DNA of 64,000 nucleotides, taken from JALZAI01 sp038212215. GTDB lineage: Bacteria > Actinomycetota > Actinomycetes > Mycobacteriales > Jatrophihabitantaceae. Under the pieces are notes generated by a model. It did no database searches and was not told where the DNA came from. It saw only the letters and a program-made list of their open reading frames with translations. The stretch lies in the NCBI GenBank assembly GCA_038212215.1, contig JBBQUT010000001.1, positions 186,001 through 250,000 on the forward strand, given 5' to 3'. Both the position numbers and the translations under genes were made by a program. Below are positions 50,209 through 60,406 of this stretch, piece by piece (position 1 is the first letter of the stretch; every line of letters starts with the position of its first letter).

Positions 50209-51600
50209 GTGGCGCTGCACCTGTACGACTCCGCGACCCGGTCGCTGCGGCTCTTCGAGCCGCTCGAGCCCGCGACCGCGTCGATCTACCTGTGCGGCGC
50301 GACCGTGCAGGCTCCGCCGCACATCGGCCACATCCGCAGCGGCCTGAACTTCGACATTCTTCGGCGCTGGCTGACCCACAGCGGCTATGCGGTCACCTTC
50401 ATCCGCAACGTCACCGACATCGACGACAAGATTCTCAGAAAGTCGGCCGAGGCCGGCATTTCGTGGTGGGCGTGGAGCGCGCTCAACGAGCGGGCGTTCA
50501 GCTGGGCCTACGACGTGCTCGGCTGCCTACGGCCGACCTACGAGCCGCGCGCGACCGGTCATATCACCGAGATGATCGAGCTGATGCAGCGCCTCATCGA
50601 CTCCGGACATGCGTATGCGGCCGGCGGCGACGTGTACTTCGACGTCCGCTCCTTTGCTGCGTACGGGAGCCTCTCCCGGCAGAAACTCGACGCGATGAAC
50701 CCGGCCGCAGACGTCGAAGGTGAAACCCGCAAACGCGATCCGCGTGACTTCGCGCTGTGGAAGCGGGACAAGCCAGATGAGCCCGCGACCGCGTCATGGC
50801 CGACGCCGTGGGGGCCAGGCCGTCCCGGCTGGCATCTTGAATGCTCTGCGATGGCGACGAAGTACCTCGGGACGAGCTTCGACATCCACGGTGGCGGCCT
50901 CGATCTGGTGTTCCCGCACCACGAGAACGAGATTGCGCAGTCGGTGGCGGCAGGCGACGGTTTCGCCCGGTACTGGATGCACAATGCCTGGCTGACCGTC
51001 GGCGGGGAAAAGATGTCCAAGTCGCTGGGCAATTCGCTGCTGGTGTCCGAGATCGTCCAGCGGTGGCGCCCGGTCGAGGTGCGTTACTACCTCGGCGCCG
51101 CGCACTACCGCTCGCACGTCGAGTTCTCCGAGACCGCATTGGACGAGGCTGCTGCCGCTTATCGTGGGATCGAAGGTTTCCTCGAGCGAGCCAGTCGGCT
51201 CGTCGAAGCCGAGAAAGGCCCGCTGTGCTCGGCGTTCGTCGAGGCAATGGACGACGACCTGAGCGTGCCGGCCGCGCTAGCGGCGCTGCACGGCGTCGTC
51301 CACGAAGGGAACACCGCCCTCGCCGAGGGGCGCCTCGACGCTTTACGCGGCGCGCTCGGGGCGGTGCTCGCGATGACCGACGTGCTGGGCCTCAACCCGC
51401 AACATTGGCAGTCGGCGGCCGCTGCCGACCTGATCGACACTGTCGACGCCCTGGTCGGCATCGTCGTCGAGCAGCGCACCGCCGCGCGCGCCCGCAAGGA
51501 TTACGCCGCGGCCGATGGGATCCGCGACCGGTTGAGCGCGGCGGGTGTCCTCGTCGAGGACACCGCAGACGGCCCCCACTGGACGCTGAAAGGCACATGA
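50209..51600 (+). CDS. cysS: Cysteinyl-tRNA synthetase
   Basis: 463 residues. Zinc Cys in YLCGATVQ, HIGH motif PHIGHIRSGLNFD, KMSKS motif GGEKMSKSLGN, and an HHENEIAQS segment typical of CysRS. The N-terminal CGATVQAPPHIGH distinguishes it from MshC. GTG start. Its TGA shares one base with the rlmB ATG. Confidence 0.95.
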   Translation: MALHLYDSATRSLRLFEPLEPATASIYLCGATVQAPPHIGHIRSGLNFDILRRWLTHSGYAVTFIRNVTDIDDKILRKSAEAGISWWAWSALNERAFSWAYDVLGCLRPTYEPRATGHITEMIELMQRLIDSGHAYAAGGDVYFDVRSFAAYGSLSRQKLDAMNPAADVEGETRKRDPRDFALWKRDKPDEPATASWPTPWGPGRPGWHLECSAMATKYLGTSFDIHGGGLDLVFPHHENEIAQSVAAGDGFARYWMHNAWLTVGGEKMSKSLGNSLLVSEIVQRWRPVEVRYYLGAAHYRSHVEFSETALDEAAAAYRGIEGFLERASRLVEAEKGPLCSAFVEAMDDDLSVPAALAALHGVVHEGNTALAEGRLDALRGALGAVLAMTDVLGLNPQHWQSAAAADLIDTVDALVGIVVEQRTAARARKDYAAADGIRDRLSAAGVLVEDTADGPHWTLKGT

Positions 51601-52550
51601 TGGCAGGCAACTCCAAGCGCCAGGGCGCCGTGCGCAAGCAGAAGAAGGGCGCCCTCATCGGCTCTGGCGGACAGGTCAAGCGCGCGCTCAAAGGTAAGGG
51701 GCCCACGCCGCCCGCTGAACAGCGCAAGGGGCATCCGGCGGCTCGGCGCGCGGCGTCGGCAACCCGGCGTGAACCAGCCCGCGGCGCGCGAGGACGCGCC
51801 GAGGCGTCTGAGTTGCTGGTCGGGCGCAACCCGGTGGCGGAAGCGTTGCGCGAGAAAATCCCGGCGACCGCGCTCTACGTGGCCGTTGGCGTGGAATCCG
51901 ACGAGCGGATCACCGAAGCGATCCGGATCGCCGGCGACAGCGGGCTGGCGCTGCTCGAGATCAGTCGCGCGGAACTGGACCGGCGCACCGGCGGCCTGCT
52001 GCATCAGGGCATCGCGCTGCAGGTGCCGCCCTATCGCTACAGCGAGCTACCGGCTCTTCTCGCCGCCGCGTCCGAAGCACGGTCGGCTGGGCTGCTCGTG
52101 GCGCTGGACGGCGTGACCGATCCGCGCAATCTCGGCGCGGTGATCCGGTCCGCGGCGGCGTTCGGTGCGCACGGCGTGATCCTGCCGGAACGTCGCTCGG
52201 CCGGCGTGACCGCGGTGGCCTGGCGGACGTCAGCGGGCACCGCGGCGCGGGTGCCGGTTGCGCAGGTGACCAACCTCGTGCGCGCCCTCAAGGAGTGCAA
52301 GCTCGCCGGCATGGTGGTGGTCGGCCTGGACGCCGACGGATCGACGATGCTGGACGACCTGGAGGCCGCGGTCGACCCGATCGTGCTCGTCGTCGGATCC
52401 GAGGGGCGCGGGCTGTCGCGGCTGGTGGGTGAAACCTGCGATCTCACCCTGTCGATCCCGATGACCACTGCTGCCGAATCGCTCAATGCCTCGGTCGCCG
52501 CGGCGGTGACGCTTGCCGAGATTGCTCGCCGCCGCCGAGCGGCCACGTGA
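51600..52550 (+). CDS. rlmB: 23S rRNA 2'-O-methyltransferase, SpoU/RlmB type
   Basis: 316 residues from ATG 51600 (ATG 51597 also possible). A Lys/Arg-rich disordered N-terminus of about 70 residues precedes the ribose-binding substrate domain (LLVGRNPVAEALRE) and the SPOUT knot: DPRNLGAVIRSAAAFG, LVVGSEGRGLSRLV and IPMTTAAESLNASVAAA. Modifies G2251-type positions in 23S rRNA. Confidence 0.92.
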   Translation: MAGNSKRQGAVRKQKKGALIGSGGQVKRALKGKGPTPPAEQRKGHPAARRAASATRREPARGARGRAEASELLVGRNPVAEALREKIPATALYVAVGVESDERITEAIRIAGDSGLALLEISRAELDRRTGGLLHQGIALQVPPYRYSELPALLAAASEARSAGLLVALDGVTDPRNLGAVIRSAAAFGAHGVILPERRSAGVTAVAWRTSAGTAARVPVAQVTNLVRALKECKLAGMVVVGLDADGSTMLDDLEAAVDPIVLVVGSEGRGLSRLVGETCDLTLSIPMTTAAESLNASVAAAVTLAEIARRRRAAT

Positions 52551-52576
52551 CCCGGGCAACCGGCCCTTAAGGTGAA

Positions 52577-52606
52577 GCGGGCCGCACCTGACTCGGTGCG
52601 GCCCGC
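52577..52606. terminator. Bidirectional terminator hairpin
   Basis: Perfect 12-base stem (GCGGGCCGCACC pairing with GGTGCGGCCCGC) with a six-base loop between the convergent genes rlmB and the sugar-ABC ATPase. Confidence 0.8.
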
Positions 52607-52619
52607 AGGTGTCAACGGA

Positions 52620-53738
<1,119 letters not shown>

Positions 53739-53938
53739 GGGGAACCCCCTGATCGGTGTTCGAAAACCGCCCCGGGTGCGGGCTTCGGATGCGCATTGGC
53801 TGAGCGCGACCCGAGTGCCTCACGGGTTTCCGGCCACGGATGTCGATCTGCCCCACCGATGTCGAAAGCAGCATCCGCAGACCGGCGTAGCGGTCTGACT
53901 CACATATTGGACCCAGGAAGAGCGGGATAAGTCAATGC

Positions 53939-54682
53939 TCAGCCGTGGCCCGACGCGCCGTCGACGTACCTGCGGGCGGGGACGAAGAAGTGCTCGGGCG
54001 GGGTCAGGTCGCGCAGTTCGGCGACTTCCGCGCGTACTGCTGTCATGATCACGTCGGTGATCTCGCGCAACGTGTCGGCGTTCGGTTCCTCGCCGCGGTA
54101 GCGGGAGAGATCGAGTGCTTTACCGACCGAGGCCTCGGCAGTGCGCCGTCGGCCCAGGCGCCGCACCGAGAACCCACGGCCTTGGTCCGCGCCCCACTGG
54201 CCGATCGGGATCACCGGGGTGTCGGGCGAGAGCAGCACCAGGCGGGCGATCCCGGTCTTGCCCTGCATGGGCCAGTTGGTGGGGTCCTTGGTGGTCGAAC
54301 CTTCCGGGTAGATGATCACAGCTTCGCCGCGGTGCAGGGCGGCGACGGCCGCGCCGAGGGCTGTTGCGGCGTTGTGGGTGCCGCGCTGGACCGGAATCTG
54401 GCCGGCCCCGCGCATCATCGCTCCCACTATCGGCCAGCCGAACACCCCAGACTTGATCATGAAGCGAGGTACCCGGCCGGACTGCCAGACGCAGCGTGCC
54501 ATCAGCAGGGTGTCCAGTTGGGAGATGTGGTTGACCACGAGCAGCGCAGCACCGTCGCCGGGCGCGGGGATCCGGTCGAGGTTGCGCCATCTGATGCGAA
54601 ACAACAGCCCGTCGAGCGGGTAGATGATCAGGACGCAGAGCCGGATCCAGAACCCGGCCCTGGGCTGGTGCAGGCGGCTCAT
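53939..54682 (-). CDS. 1-acyl-sn-glycerol-3-phosphate acyltransferase (PlsC-like)
   Basis: 247 residues. Membrane-proximal N-terminal helix, HX4D motif at His52-Asp57 (VVNHISQLDTLL), and the second acyltransferase motif IYPEGSTTKD. Acylates lysophosphatidate in phospholipid synthesis. Start ATG 54682. Confidence 0.88.
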   Translation of the reverse strand: MSRLHQPRAGFWIRLCVLIIYPLDGLLFRIRWRNLDRIPAPGDGAALLVVNHISQLDTLLMARCVWQSGRVPRFMIKSGVFGWPIVGAMMRGAGQIPVQRGTHNAATALGAAVAALHRGEAVIIYPEGSTTKDPTNWPMQGKTGIARLVLLSPDTPVIPIGQWGADQGRGFSVRRLGRRRTAEASVGKALDLSRYRGEEPNADTLREITDVIMTAVRAEVAELRDLTPPEHFFVPARRYVDGASGHG

Positions 54683-54789
54683 ACTGCTCTCCGGTCACTG
54701 TCGTCACGATGCCGACGCCAGTCTGCCTGCTCCGCGGCCCGGGCGCGGGCCGGCCTCGCGCGAACGCCGCCGGGTAACCTCGACCTCCT

Positions 54790-54863
54790 GCCGCCTTAGC
54801 TCAGTTGGCCAGAGCAATCGCCTTGTAAGCGATAGGTCGTCGGTTCGAACCCGACAGGCGGCT
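54790..54863 (+). tRNA. tRNA-Thr (anticodon TGT)
   Basis: Complete cloverleaf: acceptor GCCGCCT/AGGCGGC, D-stem GCTC/GAGC, anticodon stem ATCGC/GCGAT with loop CTTGTAA (anticodon TGT), and T-arm GTCGG-TTCGAAC-CCGAC. CCA is not encoded. A TAACCT at 54775-54780 is a plausible -10. The 145 bases from the tRNA to chrA hold no other gene. Confidence 0.95.
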
Positions 54864-55008
54864 CAGCGGATCGGCCCCTCCGGCGGTGGACCGCTCGGCG
54901 GAGCTTGCGCGGCGCGTGGCAGGCGCCGCATCCGGCGCGATAGTGCGCGACGATGATCGACAACCGAGCGTCGCGTTAGTGTTCGTCAATGTCGGAAAGA
55001 GACCTGGC

Positions 55009-56448
55009 GTGACCGACGACCAGGCCGAGCCCGGAGCCGCTCGGCCCGCCCAGGTGTCGCCAAAATCTGACACTGCTCCCCGCGCTTCGGACGTGATTGC
55101 CTTCGGCACCGCGGTGCGGGCCTGGTTCGGGATCTCGTTGCAGACCTTCGGCGGTCCGGCGGGGCAGATCGCCGTCATGCAGCGCACCCTTGTCGAGGAG
55201 AGGCGCTGGATAGGCCAGCAACGATTTCTGCATGCGTTGAACTACTGCATGCTGCTTCCCGGCCCGGAGGCGCAGCAGCTAGCGATCTACATCGGATGGT
55301 TGCTCAACGGGACGCGCGGTGGCCTCGCCGCGGGCAGCCTTTTCGTCCTGCCGGGCGTCGTTGCCTTGCTGGGCCTATCCGTGATCTACGTGGCTTTCGG
55401 CACGACCACAGCAGTGGTGTCGCTGTTCGCGGGGGTCGCCCCGGCTGTTCTGGCCGTCGTTGTGCAGGCGCTCATCCGCGTCGCGAAACGGGTCCTGACC
55501 GCCCGCGCGTTGTTCCTGGTGGCGGTCGCTGCATTCGTGGCACTCGCGGTGTTCGCGTTGCCGTTCCCCGTCGTGATCCTCATCGCCGGGTTGATCGGCT
55601 GGGCGATCGGACGGTGGGCGCCGCAGCTGCTGCGTCGACCCGGCGGCGGCTCCGTTTCCGACGCCGCAGAAGGCAAACCCGCTCCCCTGATCAGCGACGA
55701 CGCATTGCATGCCGAGCGACCGAGCCGCGCGCGAGCGATGAAAGTGCTGGCGATCGGTCTGACCGCCTGGGCCGTGCCACTCGTCCTTGTCGCTGCGGTA
55801 TTCGGCCGTGCCAGCGTGTTCACCCAGCAAGGTTTGTTTTTCTCCGGCGCCGCAGTCGTCACTTTCGGTGGCGCCTACGCCGTGTTGGCCTACGTCGCGC
55901 AACGTGCCGTCGAGGCGTTCCACTGGCTCGGCCCCACCGAGATGATCCGCGGGTTGGCGCTTGCAGAGACCACTCCCGGTCCGCTCATCATGGTGGTCCA
56001 ATTCGTTGCCTTCGTCGGCGCGTACCGCCATCCGGGCGATCTCAACCCGTGGATTGCCGCCTTCCTTGGTGCGTTGCTCACCGTCTGGGTGACATTCGTG
56101 CCGTGCTTTCTCTTCGTATTTCTCGGCGCACCATACGTGGAACGACTCCGCGGCAATCGAGCGTTATCCGCAGCGCTCACCGGCATCACCGCCGCCGTTG
56201 TCGGAGTCATCGCCAACCTGGCGCTGTACTTCGCGTTCCACACCCTTGTCACCGCGACGTCCATCCGCCGATGGGGTCCCATCCACATCACCGTGCCGGA
56301 CCTCACGACGTCGCGTCCGGTTGCGCTCGGCATCGGCGCCGTGGCGTTTGTGTTGATCTTCCGACTGCGGTGGAGTGTGTTGCGCACACTGGGTGCATGC
56401 GCCGTCCTCGGCCTGCTTGCCGGCGCGGCGGGTCTGGTCACGAGTTGA
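55009..56448 (+). CDS. chrA: Chromate efflux transporter ChrA (two-domain CHR)
   Basis: 479 residues from GTG 55009 (GGAAAGAG upstream; the frame opens at 54886). Two CHR domains of about six helices each: the first begins FGISLQTFGGPAGQIAVMQ with LPGPEAQQLAIYIGW, the second FFSGAAVVTFGGAYAVLAYV with AETTPGPLIMVVQFVAFVG. The long-chain CHR family exports chromate. Directly downstream of the tRNA, a common site for acquired genes, but no integrase is visible. Confidence 0.9.
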   Translation: MTDDQAEPGAARPAQVSPKSDTAPRASDVIAFGTAVRAWFGISLQTFGGPAGQIAVMQRTLVEERRWIGQQRFLHALNYCMLLPGPEAQQLAIYIGWLLNGTRGGLAAGSLFVLPGVVALLGLSVIYVAFGTTTAVVSLFAGVAPAVLAVVVQALIRVAKRVLTARALFLVAVAAFVALAVFALPFPVVILIAGLIGWAIGRWAPQLLRRPGGGSVSDAAEGKPAPLISDDALHAERPSRARAMKVLAIGLTAWAVPLVLVAAVFGRASVFTQQGLFFSGAAVVTFGGAYAVLAYVAQRAVEAFHWLGPTEMIRGLALAETTPGPLIMVVQFVAFVGAYRHPGDLNPWIAAFLGALLTVWVTFVPCFLFVFLGAPYVERLRGNRALSAALTGITAAVVGVIANLALYFAFHTLVTATSIRRWGPIHITVPDLTTSRPVALGIGAVAFVLIFRLRWSVLRTLGACAVLGLLAGAAGLVTS

Positions 56449-56464
56449 CCAGGATGATCGGCGA

Positions 56465-57223
56465 TCAGAACGGCACTTCGAAAGCGAGCAGCCCGTCGGC
56501 GGGCGCTCGTCCGGAGAGGGCCCGGCAGAAGTCGACGGCGTCGAGATCGATGTGCGGGTCGCCGGTACCGACCGTCCAGGATCCACCCGCGGAGCCGGTG
56601 AGTCGCAGGGAGAACGGCCGGCCGTGGCGCTGCGCCCACTCGTGGACGAGATCATCGATGAGCACGCCGTCGTGGTCGGCGGTGAGCAGGTGAGCGGCGC
56701 CGGTCGCTCGGGTGATGTCGACGCGGTGCATCCACGGGTCCCGGGTGAGGATCACGTCCAGCAGAAAACCGATGGTCCAGGACTCCTCTCGGCCGTCGAC
56801 GATCTGGAGTTGCGGCATCGTCCTGCGCCTGATGAACCCGGGTGTGCGGCGCCGCCCGCGGACAGCTTTGGGGGCGATTCTTCGGAATGCGGCGATGATG
56901 TCTTCGGGGCGGAGAGCGGCATGCTCCTCGACTTGCAATTCCGTCAGGGCGTCGATGAATGAACCGCCGCGTTTGGTCGCGGCTTTGACTTGTCGCATCT
57001 GCTCGCGGACGGAGGCAGCCATCTCGGCCATGCCGAGGGCGTGCGCAGCGACCGCCTGGACATCCCATCCTGGGCAGTCGGTCGGCAAGGCCCAGTCGTC
57101 GACGTCCAACCCAGCCAGCAGGTCGATGATCCGCTGATACTCGGTCGCCGCGAGGCGCATCGCCGTGGAGCGCTCAAGCTCTGGTTTGCGCGCGCTGCCT
57201 TGTGTAGTCCCTGTCGCGCTCAT
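56465..57223 (-). CDS. Maleylpyruvate isomerase-family mycothiol-dependent enzyme
   Basis: 252 residues from ATG 57223 (GAGGAG seven bases upstream). DinB-like metal-binding bundle: DWALPTDCPGWDVQAVAAHALGMAEM, then LTRDPWMHRVDITRATG with the third His, and a short C-terminal domain. Substrate unknown. Overlaps the upstream TetR gene (ATGA), so the regulator and enzyme are co-translated. Confidence 0.85.
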   Translation of the reverse strand: MSATGTTQGSARKPELERSTAMRLAATEYQRIIDLLAGLDVDDWALPTDCPGWDVQAVAAHALGMAEMAASVREQMRQVKAATKRGGSFIDALTELQVEEHAALRPEDIIAAFRRIAPKAVRGRRRTPGFIRRRTMPQLQIVDGREESWTIGFLLDVILTRDPWMHRVDITRATGAAHLLTADHDGVLIDDLVHEWAQRHGRPFSLRLTGSAGGSWTVGTGDPHIDLDAVDFCRALSGRAPADGLLAFEVPF

Positions 57224-57837
57224 CTTTTGCTCCTCAGTCTCGGGCCAGGCAAGCCGACCTCGTCGGCGAACATGTCCATCGCGCGGCGCAGCTGCTTGCT
57301 CCACCGATCGCCGCCTGGGTCGTTGGCGAGCTGGGCGTCGACGAGGCCACCGACGATGGCCACGCAGAGGTCCGCGTCGGAGTCGGCAGGCACGCCGATG
57401 AGCGCAAGGTTCTCCTTGAACAGGCCCATCACCTGCAATGACGGGGCGTAGGCCGCGGGCGTCGGTGCGAAGTCAAGAATCATCCGTTGATTCATCAATT
57501 GGAAACGGACGTGGTCGGCCAGCGCAAAGTCGACAAACGTCTGTACGACGGCGAGCAAAGCCTTGCGCGGCGGTTTGGGCAGCGAATTGACCCGGGCCTG
57601 GGCGACCTGCAGGTATTCTGACCAGGCTTGCGCGAACATCGCGTCATAGATCGCGTTCTTCGACTCGAAGTGCGTGTACAGAGATGGCGAGCGCATGCCG
57701 ACGCGCGCTGCCACCGCACGCAATGTGACGGCTGCGAGCCCGCCCTTTCGAGCGATGTCCCACGCCACGTCCAAGATTTCGCGACGGGTTGCCTCACGTC
57801 GTTCGGCTTGCCTATCGCGAGTAGGTAAACTGACCAT
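57220..57837 (-). CDS. TetR/AcrR family regulator
   Basis: 205 residues. N-terminal helix-turn-helix (RREILDVAWDIARKGGLAAVTLRAVAARVGMRSPSLYTHFESKNAIYDAMF); C-terminal ligand domain of TetR_C type. Divergent from the FAD-binding dehydrogenase with a 113-bp gap that probably holds its operator. Confidence 0.9.
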   Translation of the reverse strand: MVSLPTRDRQAERREATRREILDVAWDIARKGGLAAVTLRAVAARVGMRSPSLYTHFESKNAIYDAMFAQAWSEYLQVAQARVNSLPKPPRKALLAVVQTFVDFALADHVRFQLMNQRMILDFAPTPAAYAPSLQVMGLFKENLALIGVPADSDADLCVAIVGGLVDAQLANDPGGDRWSKQLRRAMDMFADEVGLPGPRLRSKR

Positions 57838-57950
57838 GACTAGGAAGCTTCCGGCATCCGATGTGGCCTGTCAAGGCGTGGGACGCAAGCGGAGCTAACA
57901 TCGACTTCGCGGCGGACCTCGCCGGCAGCTCGGATGTCGGAGGTGCAGTG

Positions 57951-59606
57951 GTGGACGCGGACGCAATCGTCGTGGGAGCAGGACTTTCCGGCCTGGTCGC
58001 GACCTGCGAATTGCTCGACGCCGGGCGCAGCGTCGTGGTCGTCGACCAGGAGCCGGAGCAGAATCTCGGTGCCCAGGCCTATTGGTCGCTCGGTGGGCTG
58101 TTTCTCGTCGACTCGCCCGAGCAGCGCCGGGCCCGCATCAAGGACAGCATCGAACTCGCTTGGCAGGACTGGCTGGGCAGCGCCGCGTTCGACCGGCTCG
58201 AGGACGAGGACATGTGGCCCCGCCGGTGGGCAGAGGCGTACGTCCACTTCGCCGCCGGTGAGAAACGCACCTGGCTGCACGAGCGCGGCGTGCGATTCTT
58301 CCCGGTCGTCGGATGGGCCGAGCGCGGCGGCTATACCGCGACCGGTCACGGCAACTCAGTGCCGCGTTTTCACATCACCTGGGGCACTGGCCCTGGCCTC
58401 GTCGCGCCGTTCGTGGCTCGTATTCGACAAGCGGCGCGTGACGGCCTGCTGCGCTTGGCATTCCGCCACCGCGTAGACGAGCTGACGACGACAGGCGGAG
58501 TCGTCGACGGCGTTCGGGGTGCTGTTCTGGAACCATCGAACGTCGCCCGCAGCGCACCGAGTTCGCGGGTGCCTGTGGACGTGTTCGAGTTGCATGCACC
58601 GGCGGTAATCGTCACGTCCGGCGGTATCGGGGGCAACTTCGATCTCGTGCGTGAGAATTGGCCGAAGCGGATGGGCGAGCCACCCCGGCGCATGATCGCC
58701 GGCGTTCCCGATTTCGTCGACGGCCGCATGCTCGCGATCGCCGAGGCCGCCGGCGGACGGGTGGTCAACCGTGACCGCATGTGGCACTACGTCGAGGGCG
58801 TGCACAATTACGATCCGGTGTGGACCGACCACGGCATCCGCATCCTGCCCGGCCCGTCATCGATCTGGCTGGACGCAACTGGAAGACGACTTCCCGCGCC
58901 GCTGTTCCCCGGCTTTGACACGCTGGGCACGCTCGAACACATCATGACCACCGGCTACGAGCACACCTGGTTCGTACTGACCAAGAAGATCATCGGCAAG
59001 GAATTCGGGCTCTCCGGCCAGGACCAGAATCCCGATCTGACCGGCAAGTCGGTACGGCAGGTCATCGTCCGTGCGCGCGCGGACATGCCCGCGCCGGTGC
59101 GTGCATTCCTGGAAAGGGGCGTTGATTTCGTCCAGGCCGCCACGGTGGACGAGCTGGTCACGCGGATGAACAAGGTCACCGACGCAGCGCTTCTGGACGC
59201 CGAGACGGTGCGTCGGGAAATAGTTGCACGGGATCGTGAGATGGACAACGACTACACGAAGGACCTGCAGATCACCGCGATGCGCCAGGCCCGCCGCTAC
59301 CTTCCCGACAAGCTCACCCGCATCGCCTCACCCCACAAACTCACCGACCCCAAGGCCGGACCGTTGATTGCGGTCCGGTTGAGCATCCTGACCCGCAAGA
59401 CGTTGGGCGGCCTGAACACCGATCTGGACTCGCGGGTGCTGGGATCCGACGGCACGCCGATTCCGGGCCTCTACGCCGCCGGCGAGGTTGCCGGGTTCGG
59501 CGGCGGCGGCGTGCATGGGTACCGGGCACTGGAAGGGACTTTCCTGGGCGGGTGCATCTTCAGCGGACGGGCGGCGGGGCGGGCTGCCGCCCGCGAGGTC
59601 GGTTGA
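57951..59606 (+). CDS. FAD-binding dehydrogenase (fumarate reductase/KstD superfamily)
   Basis: 551 residues from GTG 57951 (GGAGG seven bases upstream). N-terminal FAD motif AIVVGAGLSGLVATCELLDAGRSVVVVDQE, SLGGLFLVDSPEQRR and C-terminal GLYAAGEVAGFGGGGVHGYRALEGTFLGGCIFSG. Close in form to FAD-binding dehydrogenases of the succinate dehydrogenase/3-ketosteroid dehydrogenase superfamily; the substrate is not determinable. Probably controlled by the divergent TetR gene. Confidence 0.88.
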   Translation: MDADAIVVGAGLSGLVATCELLDAGRSVVVVDQEPEQNLGAQAYWSLGGLFLVDSPEQRRARIKDSIELAWQDWLGSAAFDRLEDEDMWPRRWAEAYVHFAAGEKRTWLHERGVRFFPVVGWAERGGYTATGHGNSVPRFHITWGTGPGLVAPFVARIRQAARDGLLRLAFRHRVDELTTTGGVVDGVRGAVLEPSNVARSAPSSRVPVDVFELHAPAVIVTSGGIGGNFDLVRENWPKRMGEPPRRMIAGVPDFVDGRMLAIAEAAGGRVVNRDRMWHYVEGVHNYDPVWTDHGIRILPGPSSIWLDATGRRLPAPLFPGFDTLGTLEHIMTTGYEHTWFVLTKKIIGKEFGLSGQDQNPDLTGKSVRQVIVRARADMPAPVRAFLERGVDFVQAATVDELVTRMNKVTDAALLDAETVRREIVARDREMDNDYTKDLQITAMRQARRYLPDKLTRIASPHKLTDPKAGPLIAVRLSILTRKTLGGLNTDLDSRVLGSDGTPIPGLYAAGEVAGFGGGGVHGYRALEGTFLGGCIFSGRAAGRAAAREVG

Positions 59607-59747
59607 GCCCGGTTGGTCACAAGGATCTGTCAAGGTCGCGACCCTCGCGCAACCGCGATCCGCCTCCGGGTGCGGACGACCACGAAGCGTCGCAACGGCG
59701 CGGCGCTCGCGGGATGTGTCTCACGTCCGGCCTGTCGCGCCACGCGG

Positions 59748-60350
59748 TCAGCTCGTCTGCATGCCGATCACGATCGCGTCGATCACAGCACCCACTTCGC
59801 GCCGCGCGCGCACCTGGTCCTCGGCCTGAGCGACATACAACGCCGCTTCGTCCAAAGCCCCGATCAGGACATGTGCCAGCGGTTCGGGCGGCTGCACCGC
59901 GATCCGCCCGACCGACATCGCGTACTCCAGCAGCCCCCGTACCAGCCCGAGCCCATAGCGCAGCCCGATCTCGCGCCATCGGGCCCAACCGAGCACGGCC
60001 GGCGCCTCGATCAGCACGATCCGGTGCACCTCCGGCTCAGCGGCGGCGTCCAACCACGCCGCCGCGCCTAGGCGCATCAGTTCGATCGGGTCGCTCTCGT
60101 CTGCCTCGGACACGACGGCGTCCAGGCGCCGTGTCACGTCCGCCTCGACGGCCTCGAACACTGCCGCGAACAATTCGAGCTTGTCGGCGAACTGGTGATA
60201 CATCGCGCCGCGCGTCACCCCGGCGGCGTGGACGATGGCCTCGGTACCGACGCTTGCGTAACCGTGCTCGGCGAACAGCGGGCGGGCCGCGTCGAGGAGC
60301 GCGGCCCGCGTCGAGGCAGACCGAGCCGCCTGGGTTCGCGCCCCTTTCAT
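59748..60350 (-). CDS. TetR/AcrR family regulator
   Basis: 200 residues. Helix-turn-helix LLDAARPLFAEHGYASVGTEAIVHAAGVTRGAMYHQFADKLELF; helical ligand-binding C-terminus. Divergent from the alpha/beta hydrolase-like gene with a 56-bp gap containing an inverted repeat. Between it and the FAD dehydrogenase (59607-59747) no gene is seen. Confidence 0.9.
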   Translation of the reverse strand: MKGARTQAARSASTRAALLDAARPLFAEHGYASVGTEAIVHAAGVTRGAMYHQFADKLELFAAVFEAVEADVTRRLDAVVSEADESDPIELMRLGAAAWLDAAAEPEVHRIVLIEAPAVLGWARWREIGLRYGLGLVRGLLEYAMSVGRIAVQPPEPLAHVLIGALDEAALYVAQAEDQVRARREVGAVIDAIVIGMQTS

Positions 60351-60366
60351 ACAGACTGCACGTATG
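60348..60366. promoter_or_regulatory. Candidate TetR operator
   Basis: CATAC-N9-GTATG inverted repeat in the 56-bp divergent gap, overlapping the TetR start codon. It is the natural autoregulatory operator position. Confidence 0.45.
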
Positions 60367-60406
60367 TTATTTTCACGGAATCGATAGTAGTCCCGAGGAG
60401 AACCAC

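Noticed and set aside
53739..53938. Small gene in the 200-bp gap upstream of the sugar-ABC ATPase
   Set aside because: Short open frames exist but none has a ribosome-binding site or recognisable sequence.
54790..55008. Genomic island at tRNA-Thr
   Set aside because: chrA follows the tRNA, but there is no integrase, no second copy of the tRNA 3' end and no compositional change that I can see.
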